NCBI RefSeq assembly: GCF_000426525.1
Contig: NZ_AUFN01000011.1
Location: forward strand, 186,001-250,000
Source of the DNA: Nocardioides alkalitolerans DSM 16699
Lineage (GTDB): Bacteria > Actinomycetota > Actinomycetes > Propionibacteriales > Nocardioidaceae
Reading direction: 5' to 3'
DNA length: 64,000 nt
The notes beneath the pieces were generated by a model. That model was not told the origin of the DNA. It saw only the letters and a program-made list of their open reading frames with translations, and ran no database searches. Positions 54,850 to 64,000 of the stretch are shown in pieces (within the stretch, counting starts at the first letter, position 1; every line of letters starts with the position of its first letter). Both the position numbers and the translations under genes were made by a program.

Positions 54850-56406
54850 ATGAACTCGGGTGCACGTCCTCCGCTCTCCTCTCGTCGGAGGTCGCGTCGC
54901 CACGGCGCGCTCGTCGCCGTCCTCACCGCCGCGCTGCTCGTCACGCCCGGCCTCGCGTACGGCGCGCAGCCCTCCCCGGCCGAGCCGACGGCACCGGCCG
55001 ACCCCTCCACCCCGGCCGAGCCGACCGCGCCCGCGGAGACGACGACCCCCGCGGAGCCGTCCGCTCCCGCGGAGCCGAGCACCCCGGCCGAGCCGTCGAC
55101 CCCCGCGGAGCCGACCGCTCCGGCGCAGCCCGGCCCGCCGCCGACCTCGGCCCCCCGGGCCGCGGCCGGCACGCAGATCAGCGTCAGCGGGCCCGCCGGC
55201 TACAAGGGTCAGCAGGTCGACGTGACCATCCGCGTCACCGGCGGCGACGGAGCCGGCCTGAGCGGCGTCCCGGTGCGGGTCGAGCGTGCGGCCGGCACCG
55301 TCTGGCAGCCCGTCGCCAACCTCACCACCGGCGCCGACGGCACCACGACCGCCACCGTCACGCTCGCGGGCACGACGCGCGACAACAACGTGCGGGCGAT
55401 CTTCGCCGGCAACGACGCGAACGCCGCGGGCTACGGCCGGGCGATCGTCCCGCTGCGCCTGCGCACGGCGGTCGTCGACCTCGTGACCGCCACGTCCGTG
55501 CGCGACGAGAGCCCGCTGAAGATGTGGTACGCGGTGCGTGACGAGACCGGCGCCCCCGTCCAGGGCCGCGTCGAGGTCCACGCGAACGCCGGCGCCGGCT
55601 ACCAGCTGCTCGGCACGGCCCCGACCGCGGCCAACGGCGGCGGCTCGGTGACGTTCCGCCCGCGCACGGGCACGAAGTACCGGGTCGTCTTCCGCCCGCT
55701 GGAGTGGATCGGGCAGGGCATCAGCGCCGAGCGCTGGGTCGCCAACCTGCCCTACACGAACCCCGTCGTGCTGCCCGCCGGTGCGCCCCGCCCGTCGGTC
55801 GCCCGCCCGTGGGCGCCGCGTGCGACCGTGCCGGGCCCCAACGCCCAGGTCTTCGCGATCCCCAACCACATCTGGAACGACATGGTCGGCGTCAGCTGGC
55901 GCTCCGGGTGCCCCGTGGGGCGCGCCGACCTGCGACTGGTGCGCGTCAACTACATCGGGTTCGACGGCTACCGCTACCAGGGCGAGATCGTCGTGAACAA
56001 GGCCATCGCGTCCCGCACGGCGCAGCTGTTCGCCCGCCTGCACGACGGCGGCGTGCCGATCCGGTCGATGGTGCGGCCCGACGTCTTCGGCTACTCCTCG
56101 CGCGTCGGCGGTGCCGACGACTACCGGTCGATGGCGGCCGACAACACCTCCGGCTTCAACTGCCGCAGCGTCGTCGGCAGCCCGGGGAGGCGCTCGCCGC
56201 ACTCCACCGGCCGCTCGATCGACCTCAACCCGTGGGAGAACCCCTACAGCTCGGCCCAGGGCGTCGTGCCCAACACGTGGTGGCTCAACCGTAGCCACCC
56301 CGACGTGGCCTGGCGCAGCCGCTCGCACCGGGTCGTGCAGATCATGGCGAGCTACGGCTTCCGCTGGACCTACGGCCTCGGCGACATCCACCACTTCGAC
56401 GGCTGA
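54850..56406 (+). CDS. Secreted M15-family peptidase with proline-rich stalk
   Basis: The protein has 518 residues from ATG 54850; TACTCT ends six bases before it, so the mRNA may be leaderless. A signal peptide ends at AYGAQ, then comes a PAEP(T/S)-type stalk (about 45-105), an Ig-like domain (about 110-290) and a C-terminal M15 domain. The zinc motif is present as SPHSTGRSIDLNPWENPYSS (His and Asp ligands) and GLGDIHHFD (third ligand). M15 enzymes are D-Ala-D-Ala carboxypeptidases or L-Ala-D-Glu endopeptidases, so it probably trims peptidoglycan. Confidence 0.88.
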   Translation: MNSGARPPLSSRRRSRRHGALVAVLTAALLVTPGLAYGAQPSPAEPTAPADPSTPAEPTAPAETTTPAEPSAPAEPSTPAEPSTPAEPTAPAQPGPPPTSAPRAAAGTQISVSGPAGYKGQQVDVTIRVTGGDGAGLSGVPVRVERAAGTVWQPVANLTTGADGTTTATVTLAGTTRDNNVRAIFAGNDANAAGYGRAIVPLRLRTAVVDLVTATSVRDESPLKMWYAVRDETGAPVQGRVEVHANAGAGYQLLGTAPTAANGGGSVTFRPRTGTKYRVVFRPLEWIGQGISAERWVANLPYTNPVVLPAGAPRPSVARPWAPRATVPGPNAQVFAIPNHIWNDMVGVSWRSGCPVGRADLRLVRVNYIGFDGYRYQGEIVVNKAIASRTAQLFARLHDGGVPIRSMVRPDVFGYSSRVGGADDYRSMAADNTSGFNCRSVVGSPGRRSPHSTGRSIDLNPWENPYSSAQGVVPNTWWLNRSHPDVAWRSRSHRVVQIMASYGFRWTYGLGDIHHFDG

Positions 56407-56410
56407 GCCC

Positions 56411-56836
56411 GTGGCCGCCGCTCCCGACGGCTGCGTCTTCTGCGGCATCGTCGCCGGAACGACGCCGGCCGACGTGGTGCACACCGACGACCGGCTGGTG
56501 GCGTTCCTCGACGTGCGTCCCGTCTTCAAGGGCCACGTGCTGCTCGTGCCGCGCGAGCACGTCGTGACGCTGCCCGAGCTGCCCGCCGACCTGCGCGAGG
56601 ACTTCCTCGCCACGGCGCAGCGGCTGTGCACGGCCGTCGTCGACGCGCTGGGGGCGCAGGGCTCGTTCGTGGCGATCAACAACGTGGTCAGCCAGTCGGT
56701 GCCCCACCTCCACCTCCACGTCGTGCCCCGCACCAGGGGCGACGGCCTGCGCGGGTTCTTCTGGCCGCGCCAGAAGTACGCCGACGGCGAGCGGGCGGCG
56801 TACGCGGAGAGGTTGCGTGTGGCCCTGGTCACCTGA
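56411..56836 (+). CDS. HIT-family nucleotide-binding protein
   Basis: The protein has 141 residues from GTG 56411, four bases after the peptidase stop. An N-terminal zinc-type pair CVFCGIVAG and the HIT signature VPHLHLHVVPR (His-x-His-x-His) identify the HINT/Fhit family, which hydrolyses nucleoside phosphoramidates or dinucleotides. The closing FWPRQKYADGE is typical of actinobacterial members. It is probably a cytoplasmic housekeeping enzyme. Confidence 0.93.
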   Translation: MAAAPDGCVFCGIVAGTTPADVVHTDDRLVAFLDVRPVFKGHVLLVPREHVVTLPELPADLREDFLATAQRLCTAVVDALGAQGSFVAINNVVSQSVPHLHLHVVPRTRGDGLRGFFWPRQKYADGERAAYAERLRVALVT

Positions 56837-56915
56837 CGTCGGTGGCGGGTCCTAGAGTGACGCGCGCCAGGTCACACGGGCCGTCATCAGCCGTCATCAG
56901 CCAGAAGGAGTCGTC

Positions 56916-57683
56916 ATGGGTCGGTACGACGCACGCGTCGCAGTCATCACGGGAGCCGCGCGCGGCATCGGGTTCGGTACGGCGCAACGCCTCGCGAGCG
57001 AGGGCGCCTCGATCGCGATCCTCGACCTCGACGAGCAGGCCGCCGCCGACGCCGCCGGTCGTCTCGAGCTGGTCGACGGCGCCCGCGCCGTGGGCGTCGG
57101 GGCCGACGTGGGCGACGCCGCCTCCGTCGACGCCGCCGTGGAGCGGGTCGTCGCCGAGCTCGGCGGTCTGCACGTGCTCGTCAACAACGCCGGCGTGACG
57201 CGCGACAACCTGCTGTTCAAGATGACCGAGGTCGACTGGGACATGGTCATGAACGTGCACCTCAAGGGCGCCTTCCTCATGACGAAGGCGGCGCAGAAGC
57301 ACTTCGTCGAGCAGCGCTACGGCAAGGTCGTGAACCTCTCGAGCACGTCGGCGCTGGGCAACCGCGGGCAGGCCAACTACTCGGCCGCCAAGATGGGCAT
57401 CCAGGGCTTCACCCGCACGCTCGGCCTCGAGCTCGGCCCCTACGGCATCAACGTCAACGCCGTGGCCCCCGGCTTCATCGCGACCGAGATGACCGACGCC
57501 ACCGCGGCCCGGCTCAAGCTCAGCGTCGAGGACTTCCGGGCCGGCGTCGCCGACCACAACCCCGTCAAGCGCATCGGGCACCCGGAGGACATCGCGGCCG
57601 CGGTCGCGTTCCTCGCCAGCGACGAGGCGTCCTACATCACGGGCCAGACCCTGTACGTCGACGGCGGCGCCACGCTCGTCTGA
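56916..57683 (+). CDS. FabG-like SDR (3-oxoacyl-ACP reductase family)
   Basis: The 255 residues have cofactor loop TGAARGIGFG, NNAGVTRDNLLFKMTEVDWD, catalytic Ser in LSSTSALG with Tyr and Lys in YSAAKMG, and the closing YITGQTLYVDGG. The combination NNAGVTRDN...KM is characteristic of FabG enzymes. It reduces 3-oxoacyl groups in fatty acid or polyester metabolism. ATG 56916 follows AGAAGGAG. No other fatty-acid genes are adjacent. Confidence 0.9.
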   Translation: MGRYDARVAVITGAARGIGFGTAQRLASEGASIAILDLDEQAAADAAGRLELVDGARAVGVGADVGDAASVDAAVERVVAELGGLHVLVNNAGVTRDNLLFKMTEVDWDMVMNVHLKGAFLMTKAAQKHFVEQRYGKVVNLSSTSALGNRGQANYSAAKMGIQGFTRTLGLELGPYGINVNAVAPGFIATEMTDATAARLKLSVEDFRAGVADHNPVKRIGHPEDIAAAVAFLASDEASYITGQTLYVDGGATLV

Positions 57684-57732
57684 CCGGCGCGCCACCGACC
57701 GGCGCGGCCCCTCCCTCGGCAGACTGCGTGCC

Positions 57733-58746
57733 ATGACACCTCGCACCAGGGGAGTGGTCGCGCTGGCGGCCGTCGGCGTGCTGCTGGCCGGCTGCTCGCA
57801 GGGCGACCCGGAGGCCATGGGGCCCGACGGTCCGGCGGAGACGCCGGGTGCGTCCGGCGCGCCCACCGACGCCGGGCCGACCGTCTGGCCCTACACCGGG
57901 CTGCCCGCCACCGACGGCGACGCGACGCGTCCGCTCCTGGTGGTCAAGATCGACAACACCCGGTCGAGCTCCCCGCAGGTGGGCCTGAGCCACGCCGACC
58001 TCGTGGTCGAGCAGCTGGTCGAGGGCGGCGAGGCGCGGTTGGCCGTGTTCTTCCAGACCGACGTGCCCGACGAGGTGGGTCCGGTGCGCTCGATGCGCGC
58101 GACCGACATCGGCATCGTGCCCGCCGACCACGCCACGATCGTGACGAGCGGCGCGGCCGCGCGGACCCTGCGGCGCATCGACGAGGCCGGCATCGACTAC
58201 GTCGAGGAGGGCGCCCCGGGCTTCTACCGCGCGGCCGGCCGCACCTCGCCGTACGACCTGTTCGCCGATCTGCTCGAGGTCGAGTCCGACCTGACGGCCG
58301 ACGGTGGTCGCGCCGACGACTACCTGCCGTGGGGCGTGTCGGCCGCGTACGACGAGGGTGCCCCGGCCACCGAGATCGACGCGGTGTTCTCCACCGCCCA
58401 CACGACGAGCTGGGAGCTGCAGGACGACGGCCGCTACCTCCCGACGTCGTCCTTCGCCGCGGACGACGACGAGTTCGTGGCCGACACGGTCGTCGCGCTC
58501 GAGGTGGACGTCGTCGACGCGGGCTACCTCGACCCGGCCGGCAACCCCGTCCCGGAGTCGCTGCTCGAGGGCTCGGGCACGGCCACCGTGTTCCACGACG
58601 GGCGCGCGGTCGAGGCGGAGTGGTCGAAGGACTCCCCGGGCGACGCGCTCGAGCTCACCACCGACGACGGGCCGCTGCTCGTGCCGCCGGGCCACACGTG
58701 GATCGAGCTCCTGCCGAGCACGACGGGGTCGCTGGACTACCGCTGA
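57733..58746 (+). CDS. DUF3048 lipoprotein
   Basis: The 337 residues begin with a signal peptide and lipobox LAGC (Cys21), then a Pro/Gly linker. The DUF3048 core is recognisable: PLLVVKIDNTRSSSPQVGLS, ADLVVEQLVEGGEARLAVFF, QTDVPDEVGPVRSMRATDIG and HDGRAVEAEWSKDSPGDALE. The family is common on the surface of actinobacteria and Firmicutes but has no settled function. It probably stands alone as a transcription unit. Confidence 0.9.
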   Translation: MTPRTRGVVALAAVGVLLAGCSQGDPEAMGPDGPAETPGASGAPTDAGPTVWPYTGLPATDGDATRPLLVVKIDNTRSSSPQVGLSHADLVVEQLVEGGEARLAVFFQTDVPDEVGPVRSMRATDIGIVPADHATIVTSGAAARTLRRIDEAGIDYVEEGAPGFYRAAGRTSPYDLFADLLEVESDLTADGGRADDYLPWGVSAAYDEGAPATEIDAVFSTAHTTSWELQDDGRYLPTSSFAADDDEFVADTVVALEVDVVDAGYLDPAGNPVPESLLEGSGTATVFHDGRAVEAEWSKDSPGDALELTTDDGPLLVPPGHTWIELLPSTTGSLDYR

Positions 58747-58841
58747 GCCGGGCGCGGCGGGCGTCGTCGTGCGGTGTGAGCGACAGGGCGGACGGGGCGC
58801 GTGCACCGCGACCCGTCGCCGTACGAGGTGGTCGAGCGGGG

Positions 58842-59585
58842 TCAGTCGATCGGGTCGGCATCGGGGTCGACCTCGGCGTCCGCCGAGTCGGTGCCCTCGT
58901 CGAAGTCCTCGGTGGTGGGCAGCTCGACGCCGGCCTCCCGCACGAGCTGCATCCCGCTGATGATGTAGCCGATGGCGACCTCGACGCGGTGGCTGGCGCC
59001 GGCCGGGTCGTCGCTGTCGGCGACCAGCTCGCCGGCCGCCGACATGGCGCCGAAGAAGATGCTGCTGAACGACTGGAGCAGCAGGTCGTCGACCTTGCGC
59101 CGCTTGTCGGTGAGGATCGCGGCCACCATGTCGTGGATGATCGCGTAGCTCGAGCGCTCCTCGTGCTCGCGGAAGCGCTCGTAGCCCAGGACGGCCGGCC
59201 CCTCCTGCACGACCACGCGGCGGTACGTCGGCTGCTGCACCACCTGGAGGAACGTGCGGAGGCCGACGACGGCCTTCTCCCAGGGGTCCTTCTCCTCCTT
59301 CATCGCCTTCGAGATGACGAGGACGGCCTCGCCCTCGACCTTCTCGAAGACGGCCTCGAAGAGCGCGCGCTTGCCGTGGAAGTGGTGGTAGAGCGCGCCC
59401 TTGGTCACCTCGGCGCCCGCGACGATCGCGTCGAGGGAGGCGCCGGCGTACCCGGCGTCGGTGAAGAGGCGCTCCGCCACGTCGACGAGGGCCCGCTTGG
59501 TGGAGGCGGAGTACTGGGCCCGTCGGCTGGTGCCGGGGACCCCGATGCCCTGGCGCAGCAGCTTGGACGCGGTCGACTTGGTCAT
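58842..59585 (-). CDS. TetR-family transcriptional regulator
   Basis: The protein has 247 residues from ATG 59585. The DNA-binding domain reads ALVDVAERLFTDAGYAGASL, then VTKGALYHHFHGKRALFEAV, a textbook TetR helix-turn-helix. The ligand domain is longer than average and ends in an acidic Asp/Glu tail (DEGTDSADAEVDPDADPID). It diverges from an unknown gene across 122 bases containing a 28-base palindrome, its probable operator. Confidence 0.92.
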   Translation of the reverse strand: MTKSTASKLLRQGIGVPGTSRRAQYSASTKRALVDVAERLFTDAGYAGASLDAIVAGAEVTKGALYHHFHGKRALFEAVFEKVEGEAVLVISKAMKEEKDPWEKAVVGLRTFLQVVQQPTYRRVVVQEGPAVLGYERFREHEERSSYAIIHDMVAAILTDKRRKVDDLLLQSFSSIFFGAMSAAGELVADSDDPAGASHRVEVAIGYIISGMQLVREAGVELPTTEDFDEGTDSADAEVDPDADPID

Positions 59586-59655
59586 CGCGGCCCAGCATAG
59601 GTCCGGGTAACGGACGTCACGGCGCTCAGCCCTTCGGCATACCGGTGGTCGGCTG

Positions 59656-59683
59656 CATACTCGGAGTACGTACCGAAGGTATG
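59656..59683. promoter_or_regulatory. Palindromic TetR operator
   Basis: CATAC (59656-59660) and GTATG (59679-59683) are placed with exact two-fold symmetry around the perfect palindrome GTACGTAC (59666-59673). The site lies 24 bases before the start of the divergent gene, where a bound TetR protein would block transcription. Confidence 0.7.
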
Positions 59684-59707
59684 TGAAGCACTGTGAAGGA
59701 GAAGCCC

Positions 59708-60253
59708 ATGACCTGGAATGCGTACCACCGGCGCGGCGAGGTCCTCTCGACGGCGATCGCCACCGCGGACGCCCGTCTCGACGGCCGTCTCCCCACCGAC
59801 CTCGACGGGGTCCGCGCCACCTTCGCGGACGACCTCGACCTGCTCGGCACCCTCCAGCTGCGCTGGCACACCCGGCTCTCGGGCCGCATCGACGCCGCGC
59901 TGGCGACCCAGCCCCTCGACCTCGAGGAGGCCGTGGCCACGGCCTGGGCCGGCACGGCGGCCGACATGCCCGGCGTCCGCGCGATCCTCGACGGCCCCGC
60001 GGCCGACGAGATCGGCGGCCACGCCGTCCGGGTGATGGCGGGGGCCCGCGCCAAGGAGCGCGCCATGCTCGCCGCGATGGCCGGACGCTCGAGCTTCGAC
60101 GACTCCGTCGGCGCCGTCGCCGGCGCGGCGATCGAGGAGCGGGCGCGCCAGCTCCTCGCCTCCGGCGCCGTGGGCGGCACCGCCCGGAGCGCCACGACCG
60201 ACCCCGGTGCCTCCGGCCTGCTGGGCCGCCTGCGCGCCGCGCTCGCGGCCTAG
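59708..60253 (+). CDS. Unknown helical protein controlled by the TetR regulator
   Basis: The protein has 181 residues from ATG 59708, seven bases after AAGGAG. It is almost entirely helical and Ala/Arg-rich (YHRRGEVLSTAIATADARLD, TLQLRWHTRLSGRIDAAL), with no membrane segment or signal. I do not recognise a family name. Its only clear link is the shared palindromic operator with the TetR gene. It ends in a strong terminator, so it is a single-gene unit. Confidence 0.7.
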   Translation: MTWNAYHRRGEVLSTAIATADARLDGRLPTDLDGVRATFADDLDLLGTLQLRWHTRLSGRIDAALATQPLDLEEAVATAWAGTAADMPGVRAILDGPAADEIGGHAVRVMAGARAKERAMLAAMAGRSSFDDSVGAVAGAAIEERARQLLASGAVGGTARSATTDPGASGLLGRLRAALAA

Positions 60254-60280
60254 GGAGCGTCCTGACCGTGCGCGCCGACC

Positions 60281-60312
60281 GACGCCCCCGCGGCCACCCC
60301 CGCGGGGGCGTC
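60281..60312 (+). terminator. Terminator after the TetR-linked gene
   Basis: A perfect 13-bp stem, GACGCCCCCGCGG (60281-60293) and its complement (60300-60312), with a 6-base loop, lies 27 bases after the stop codon. Confidence 0.88.
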
Positions 60313-60347
60313 GACGTGCGCTGGGCGGTGGCGGCATAGTGGACGCC

Positions 60348-60935
60348 ATGTCATCCCCCAGCGCCGGGACTCCCGGCTCCGGGGCGCTCGGCTCCGGGAT
60401 GCTCCTGGTCGCGACGCCGGAGCTGAACGACCCGAACTTCCACGAGACCGTCATCTTCCTCCTCGACAGCGACGCCGACGGGGCGCTCGGGGTGGTGCTC
60501 AACCGGCCCTCGCCCGTGCTGGTGGCCGACGTGCTCGACCAGTGGCGCGACATCGTCACCGGGCCCGACGTGCTGTTCCAGGGCGGCCCCGTCAGCACCG
60601 ACGGCGCCCTCGGCCTGGCCCGCCCGCTGAGCGACGCCGACCGGCCGGTCGGCTACCGCGAGGTCGTCGACGGCCTCGGTGTCGTCGACCTCGACACCCC
60701 CGTGGAGCTGCTCGACGGCGGGCTCGCCGCCTTCCGGATCTTCGTGGGGTACGCCGGCTGGGGTCCCGGCCAGCTGGACGCCGAGGTCGAGGAGGGCAGC
60801 TGGTACGTCGTGCCCGCGCAGCTCTCCGACGTGTTCGTCGCGGAGCCGGCCGACCTCCGGCGCGACGTGCTGCGCCGCCAGCCGGGCGAGGAGGCGTGGA
60901 TCTCCACGCGTCCGGCCGACCCGACCCTCAACTGA
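60348..60935 (+). CDS. YqgE/AlgH-family protein
   Basis: The protein has 195 residues from ATG 60348. The family pattern is clear: GMLLVATPELNDPNFHETVI, GALGVVLNRPSPVLVADVLD, FQGGPVSTDGALGLARPL and RIFVGYAGWGPGQLDAEVEE. YqgE/AlgH proteins are widespread small cytoplasmic proteins; no enzyme activity is settled. It is followed by DUF3039 after 17 bases, a frequent actinobacterial neighbourhood. Confidence 0.92.
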   Translation: MSSPSAGTPGSGALGSGMLLVATPELNDPNFHETVIFLLDSDADGALGVVLNRPSPVLVADVLDQWRDIVTGPDVLFQGGPVSTDGALGLARPLSDADRPVGYREVVDGLGVVDLDTPVELLDGGLAAFRIFVGYAGWGPGQLDAEVEEGSWYVVPAQLSDVFVAEPADLRRDVLRRQPGEEAWISTRPADPTLN

Positions 60936-60952
60936 CCCGTAGAATCCTCCGG

Positions 60953-61246
60953 GTGAGCACACGAATCGGATTCTCCGGCCCCGGCACCGACGGTGGCACG
61001 AGCGTCATCGAGGACCGTCGTACGGTCCCGACCGACGACGGTGACCACGAGCGCTTCAGCCACTACGTCCCGAAGGACAAGCTGACCGAGGCCATGGTGC
61101 TGGGCACGCCCGTCATCGCCCTCTGCGGCAAGGTCTGGGTGCCGAGCCGCGCCCCCGAGAAGTTCCCGGTCTGCCCGGACTGCAAGGAGATCTGGGAGTC
61201 CATGAAGGACGGTTCCGGCGACAGCGGTTCCGGCGACAAGGCGTGA
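60953..61246 (+). CDS. DUF3039 protein
   Basis: The protein has 97 residues from GTG 60953. It matches DUF3039: GTSVIEDRRTVPTDDGDHER, HYVPKDKLTEAMVLGTPVIA, LCGKVWVPSRAPEKFPVCPD with the cysteines of a CPDCKE zinc-type motif. A near-consensus TAGAAT at 60940-60945 ends seven bases before the start, so its mRNA is probably leaderless. The stop overlaps the helicase start (GTGA), so the two are co-expressed. Confidence 0.92.
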   Translation: MSTRIGFSGPGTDGGTSVIEDRRTVPTDDGDHERFSHYVPKDKLTEAMVLGTPVIALCGKVWVPSRAPEKFPVCPDCKEIWESMKDGSGDSGSGDKA

Positions 61247-63057
61247 CGGGGCAGGTGCCCGGCAACGGGACGCCTGAGCCCACCCCCGTCGACCTCTCGC
61301 CCGCGTGGCCGGACCGTGCGGCCTGGGGCACGGCGCCGTCGCTGCGCGCGTGGCAGACGGCGGCCATGAAGCAGTACCTCACCGAGGCGCCGAAGGACTT
61401 CCTCACCGTCGCGACGCCGGGTGCCGGCAAGACGACGTTCGCGCTCTCGGTGGCCTCCGAGCTGCTGGCCCGCCGGGTCATCGACCGCATCACCATCGTC
61501 GCGCCGACCGAGCACCTCAAGGTCCAGTGGGCCGAGGCCGCGGCGAAGGTCGGCATCCCGATCGACCCGACGTTCGCGGCCGGCAAGGGCCGCACCTCGA
61601 AGGACTTCGTCGGCGTCGCCGTCACCTATGCCGGGGTCGCGGTCAACCCGTTGGCGATGCGCATCCGCACCGAGCGGTTCCGCACCCTGGTGATCCTCGA
61701 CGAGATCCACCACGCCGGCGACGCCATGTCGTGGGGCGAGGGCGTGCTCGAGGCGTTCCAGCCGGCGTCGCGCCGGCTCGCGCTCACCGGCACCCCGTTC
61801 CGCTCCGACATCAACCCGATCCCGTTCGTGCGCTACGCGCCGGGCGACGACGGCATCCCGCGCTCGGTGGCGGACTACACCTACGGCTACCAGCACGCGC
61901 TCAGCGACCACGTCGTCCGCCCCGTGCTGTTCCTCGCCTACTCCGGCGAGATGCAGTGGCGCACCAGCGCCGGCGACGAGATCGCGGCCCGGCTGGGGGA
62001 GCCGCTGACCAAGGACATGACGGCCCACGCGCTGCGCACGGCCCTCGACCCGCGCGGGTCGTGGATGCCGAGCGTGCTGGCGGCGGCCGACTCGCGCCTG
62101 AGCGAGGTGCGGCGCCACGTGCCGGACGCCGGCGGCCTCGTCATCGCGACCGACCAGGAGTCGGCGCGGGCCTACGCCAAGCTGCTCCGGACGATCACGG
62201 GCGAGGCGGCGACCATCGTGCTCAGCGACGAGAAGACCTCGTCGAAGAAGATCACCGCGTTCGCGGCCGACGACAGCCGCTGGATGGTCGCCGTACGCAT
62301 GGTGTCGGAGGGCGTCGACGTGCCGCGGCTCGCCGTCGGGGTCTACGCCACGACCACCTCGACCCCGCTGTTCTTCGCCCAGGCGGTGGGTCGCTTCGTG
62401 CGTGCCCGCAAGCGCGGCGAGGTGGCGTCGGTCTTCCTGCCGTCGGTGCCGAAGCTGCTCGAGCACGCCTCCGAGCTGGAGGCGCAGCGCGACCACGTGC
62501 TGGGCAAGAAGGTCACCGACGAGGACGACATCTTCGCCGCCGAGGACGCGCTGGTGGCGCAGGCGAACGCCACCGAGTCGGCGTCGGGCGAGGAGATGCT
62601 CTCGTTCGAGGCGCTCGGCTCGGCGGCCGTCTTCGACCGCGTGCTGTACGACGGGGGCGAGTTCGGCCACGCCGGCGAGGTCCAGGTGGGCTCGGAGGAG
62701 GAGATGGACTTCCTCGGCATCCCCGGCCTCCTCGACGCCGACCAGGTGCGCGACCTGCTCCACACCCGTCAGTCGGAGCGCGCGCGCAAGCAGAAGGCGG
62801 CGGCGGAGGAGTCCGGCCGACGCCCCAGCACCGACTCCGTGGAGCAGCTCACGGCGCACGAGCAGCTGGCCGTCCTGCGGCGCGAGCTCAACGGCCTGGT
62901 GGCGGCGTGGAACCACCGGACGGGGCAGCCCCACGGCGTCACCCACGCCGCGCTCCGGCGCGACTGCGGGGGTCCGCCGGCGGCCATCGCGACGTCGGAG
63001 CAGCTGCGGGAGCGCATCGAGCGCATCCGCGAGTGGGCGGTCCGCCGTACGTCGTGA
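61243..63057 (+). CDS. DEAD/DEAH-box (SF2) helicase
   Basis: The 604 residues contain motif I TPGAGKTTF, motif II DEIHH, motif III LTGTPFRSD, a second RecA domain with VIATDQESARAYAKLL, motif V-like RMVSEGVDVPRL and motif VI QAVGRFVRARKRGE. The C-terminus is charged and coiled. It resembles the RadD/XPB-like SF2 DNA helicases found beside DUF3039 in actinobacteria. A role in DNA repair is likely but unproven. GTG 61243 overlaps DUF3039. Confidence 0.92.
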   Translation: MTGQVPGNGTPEPTPVDLSPAWPDRAAWGTAPSLRAWQTAAMKQYLTEAPKDFLTVATPGAGKTTFALSVASELLARRVIDRITIVAPTEHLKVQWAEAAAKVGIPIDPTFAAGKGRTSKDFVGVAVTYAGVAVNPLAMRIRTERFRTLVILDEIHHAGDAMSWGEGVLEAFQPASRRLALTGTPFRSDINPIPFVRYAPGDDGIPRSVADYTYGYQHALSDHVVRPVLFLAYSGEMQWRTSAGDEIAARLGEPLTKDMTAHALRTALDPRGSWMPSVLAAADSRLSEVRRHVPDAGGLVIATDQESARAYAKLLRTITGEAATIVLSDEKTSSKKITAFAADDSRWMVAVRMVSEGVDVPRLAVGVYATTTSTPLFFAQAVGRFVRARKRGEVASVFLPSVPKLLEHASELEAQRDHVLGKKVTDEDDIFAAEDALVAQANATESASGEEMLSFEALGSAAVFDRVLYDGGEFGHAGEVQVGSEEEMDFLGIPGLLDADQVRDLLHTRQSERARKQKAAAEESGRRPSTDSVEQLTAHEQLAVLRRELNGLVAAWNHRTGQPHGVTHAALRRDCGGPPAAIATSEQLRERIERIREWAVRRTS

Positions 63058-63076
63058 CGGTGCGGGCAAGCCGAAG

Positions 63077-63095
63077 TTAGGTTAGCCTCCCCTCT
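63077..63095 (+). promoter_or_regulatory. Partial iron box (IdeR/DtxR-type)
   Basis: TTAGGTTAGCC at 63077-63087 matches the left half of the 19-base IdeR/DmdR consensus; the right half is weaker. It overlaps TAGCCT, the likely -10 of the transport operon, so iron-bound repressor would block transcription. Confidence 0.65.
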
Positions 63096-63096
63096 C

Positions 63097-63909
<813 letters not shown>

Positions 63910-63950
63910 GCCCCGGAGCCTCCCGCCCCACCGACCCAGAAGGATCACCG

Positions 63951-64000
63951 ATGAAGCGTCAGCTCTCCGCCGCCGTCCTGGCGGCCGGCCTCACGGCCCT
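63951..64000 (+). CDS. Start of a secreted protein, probably siderophore-binding lipoprotein (cut by window)
   Basis: Only 16 codons are present: ATG 63951, MKRQLSAAVLAAGLTA, a signal-peptide start with AGAAGGA before it. Position after the iron-type ATPase suggests the substrate-binding protein of the same transporter. Confidence 0.6.
   Translation, partial: MKRQLSAAVLAAGLTA

Overview
The window is chromosomal DNA of a high-GC actinobacterium. The supporting signs are GTG starts throughout, four-base start/stop overlaps between genes, a prfB without the programmed frameshift, the block prfB-ftsE-ftsX-M23 hydrolase-smpB followed downstream by ssrA, and FurA-KatG. A Nocardioides-like member of the Propionibacteriales is my best guess, from general resemblance only. 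Several genes have a -10-like hexamer ending 6-8 bases before the start codon, so leaderless transcripts are probably common.

Layout. 1-3.4 kb holds a secreted M23-like repeat protein cut by the window edge, a small membrane protein, and a divergent HxlR regulator/alpha-beta hydrolase pair. 3.5-15.7 kb is a tad (Flp pilus) locus: cpaF, tadB, tadC, a pilin-like gene, two tadE-like genes and a tadG-like gene. Its cpaF is split by a 7.46-kb island (4475-11934) that is visibly more A/T-rich than its surroundings. The island carries a large serine integrase at its left end, an EVE-like/DUF3883 protein that may be a modification-dependent nuclease, two near-identical direct repeats bracketing an unknown gene, a small serine recombinase, and an unknown protein paired with a four-helix membrane protein. 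Removing the island at an 8-bp core shared by both ends restores a 432-residue CpaF in frame. This is the most striking feature of the window.

15.7-28.6 kb holds a cluster of inverted repeats, usp-rraA, a GH13 amylosucrase, prfB, ftsEX with its M23 partner, smpB, an amidohydrolase and a taurine-type ABC operon (tauC-tauA-tauB). 28.7-29.1 kb is the tmRNA gene. 29.1-36.7 kb holds an SDR/VOC pair, a RibD-type reductase, FurA-KatG with an unknown divergent gene, a DUF1905/AlkX-like pair and a MarR regulator.

36.8-46.5 kb holds two tandem tripartite tricarboxylate (tct) transport operons. Each carries a universal stress protein gene, and the second is divergent from a CitA/CitB-type two-component system. 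46.6-53.7 kb is a six-gene minus-strand operon (GNAT, three LLM flavin monooxygenases, a fused binding protein-permease, an ABC ATPase) that resembles organosulfur scavenging clusters. 53.8-64 kb holds a DMT exporter, an M15 peptidase, a HIT protein, a FabG-like SDR, a DUF3048 lipoprotein, a TetR regulator facing an unknown gene across a palindromic operator, YqgE, DUF3039, a SF2 helicase, and the start of an iron-siderophore uptake operon under a partial iron box.
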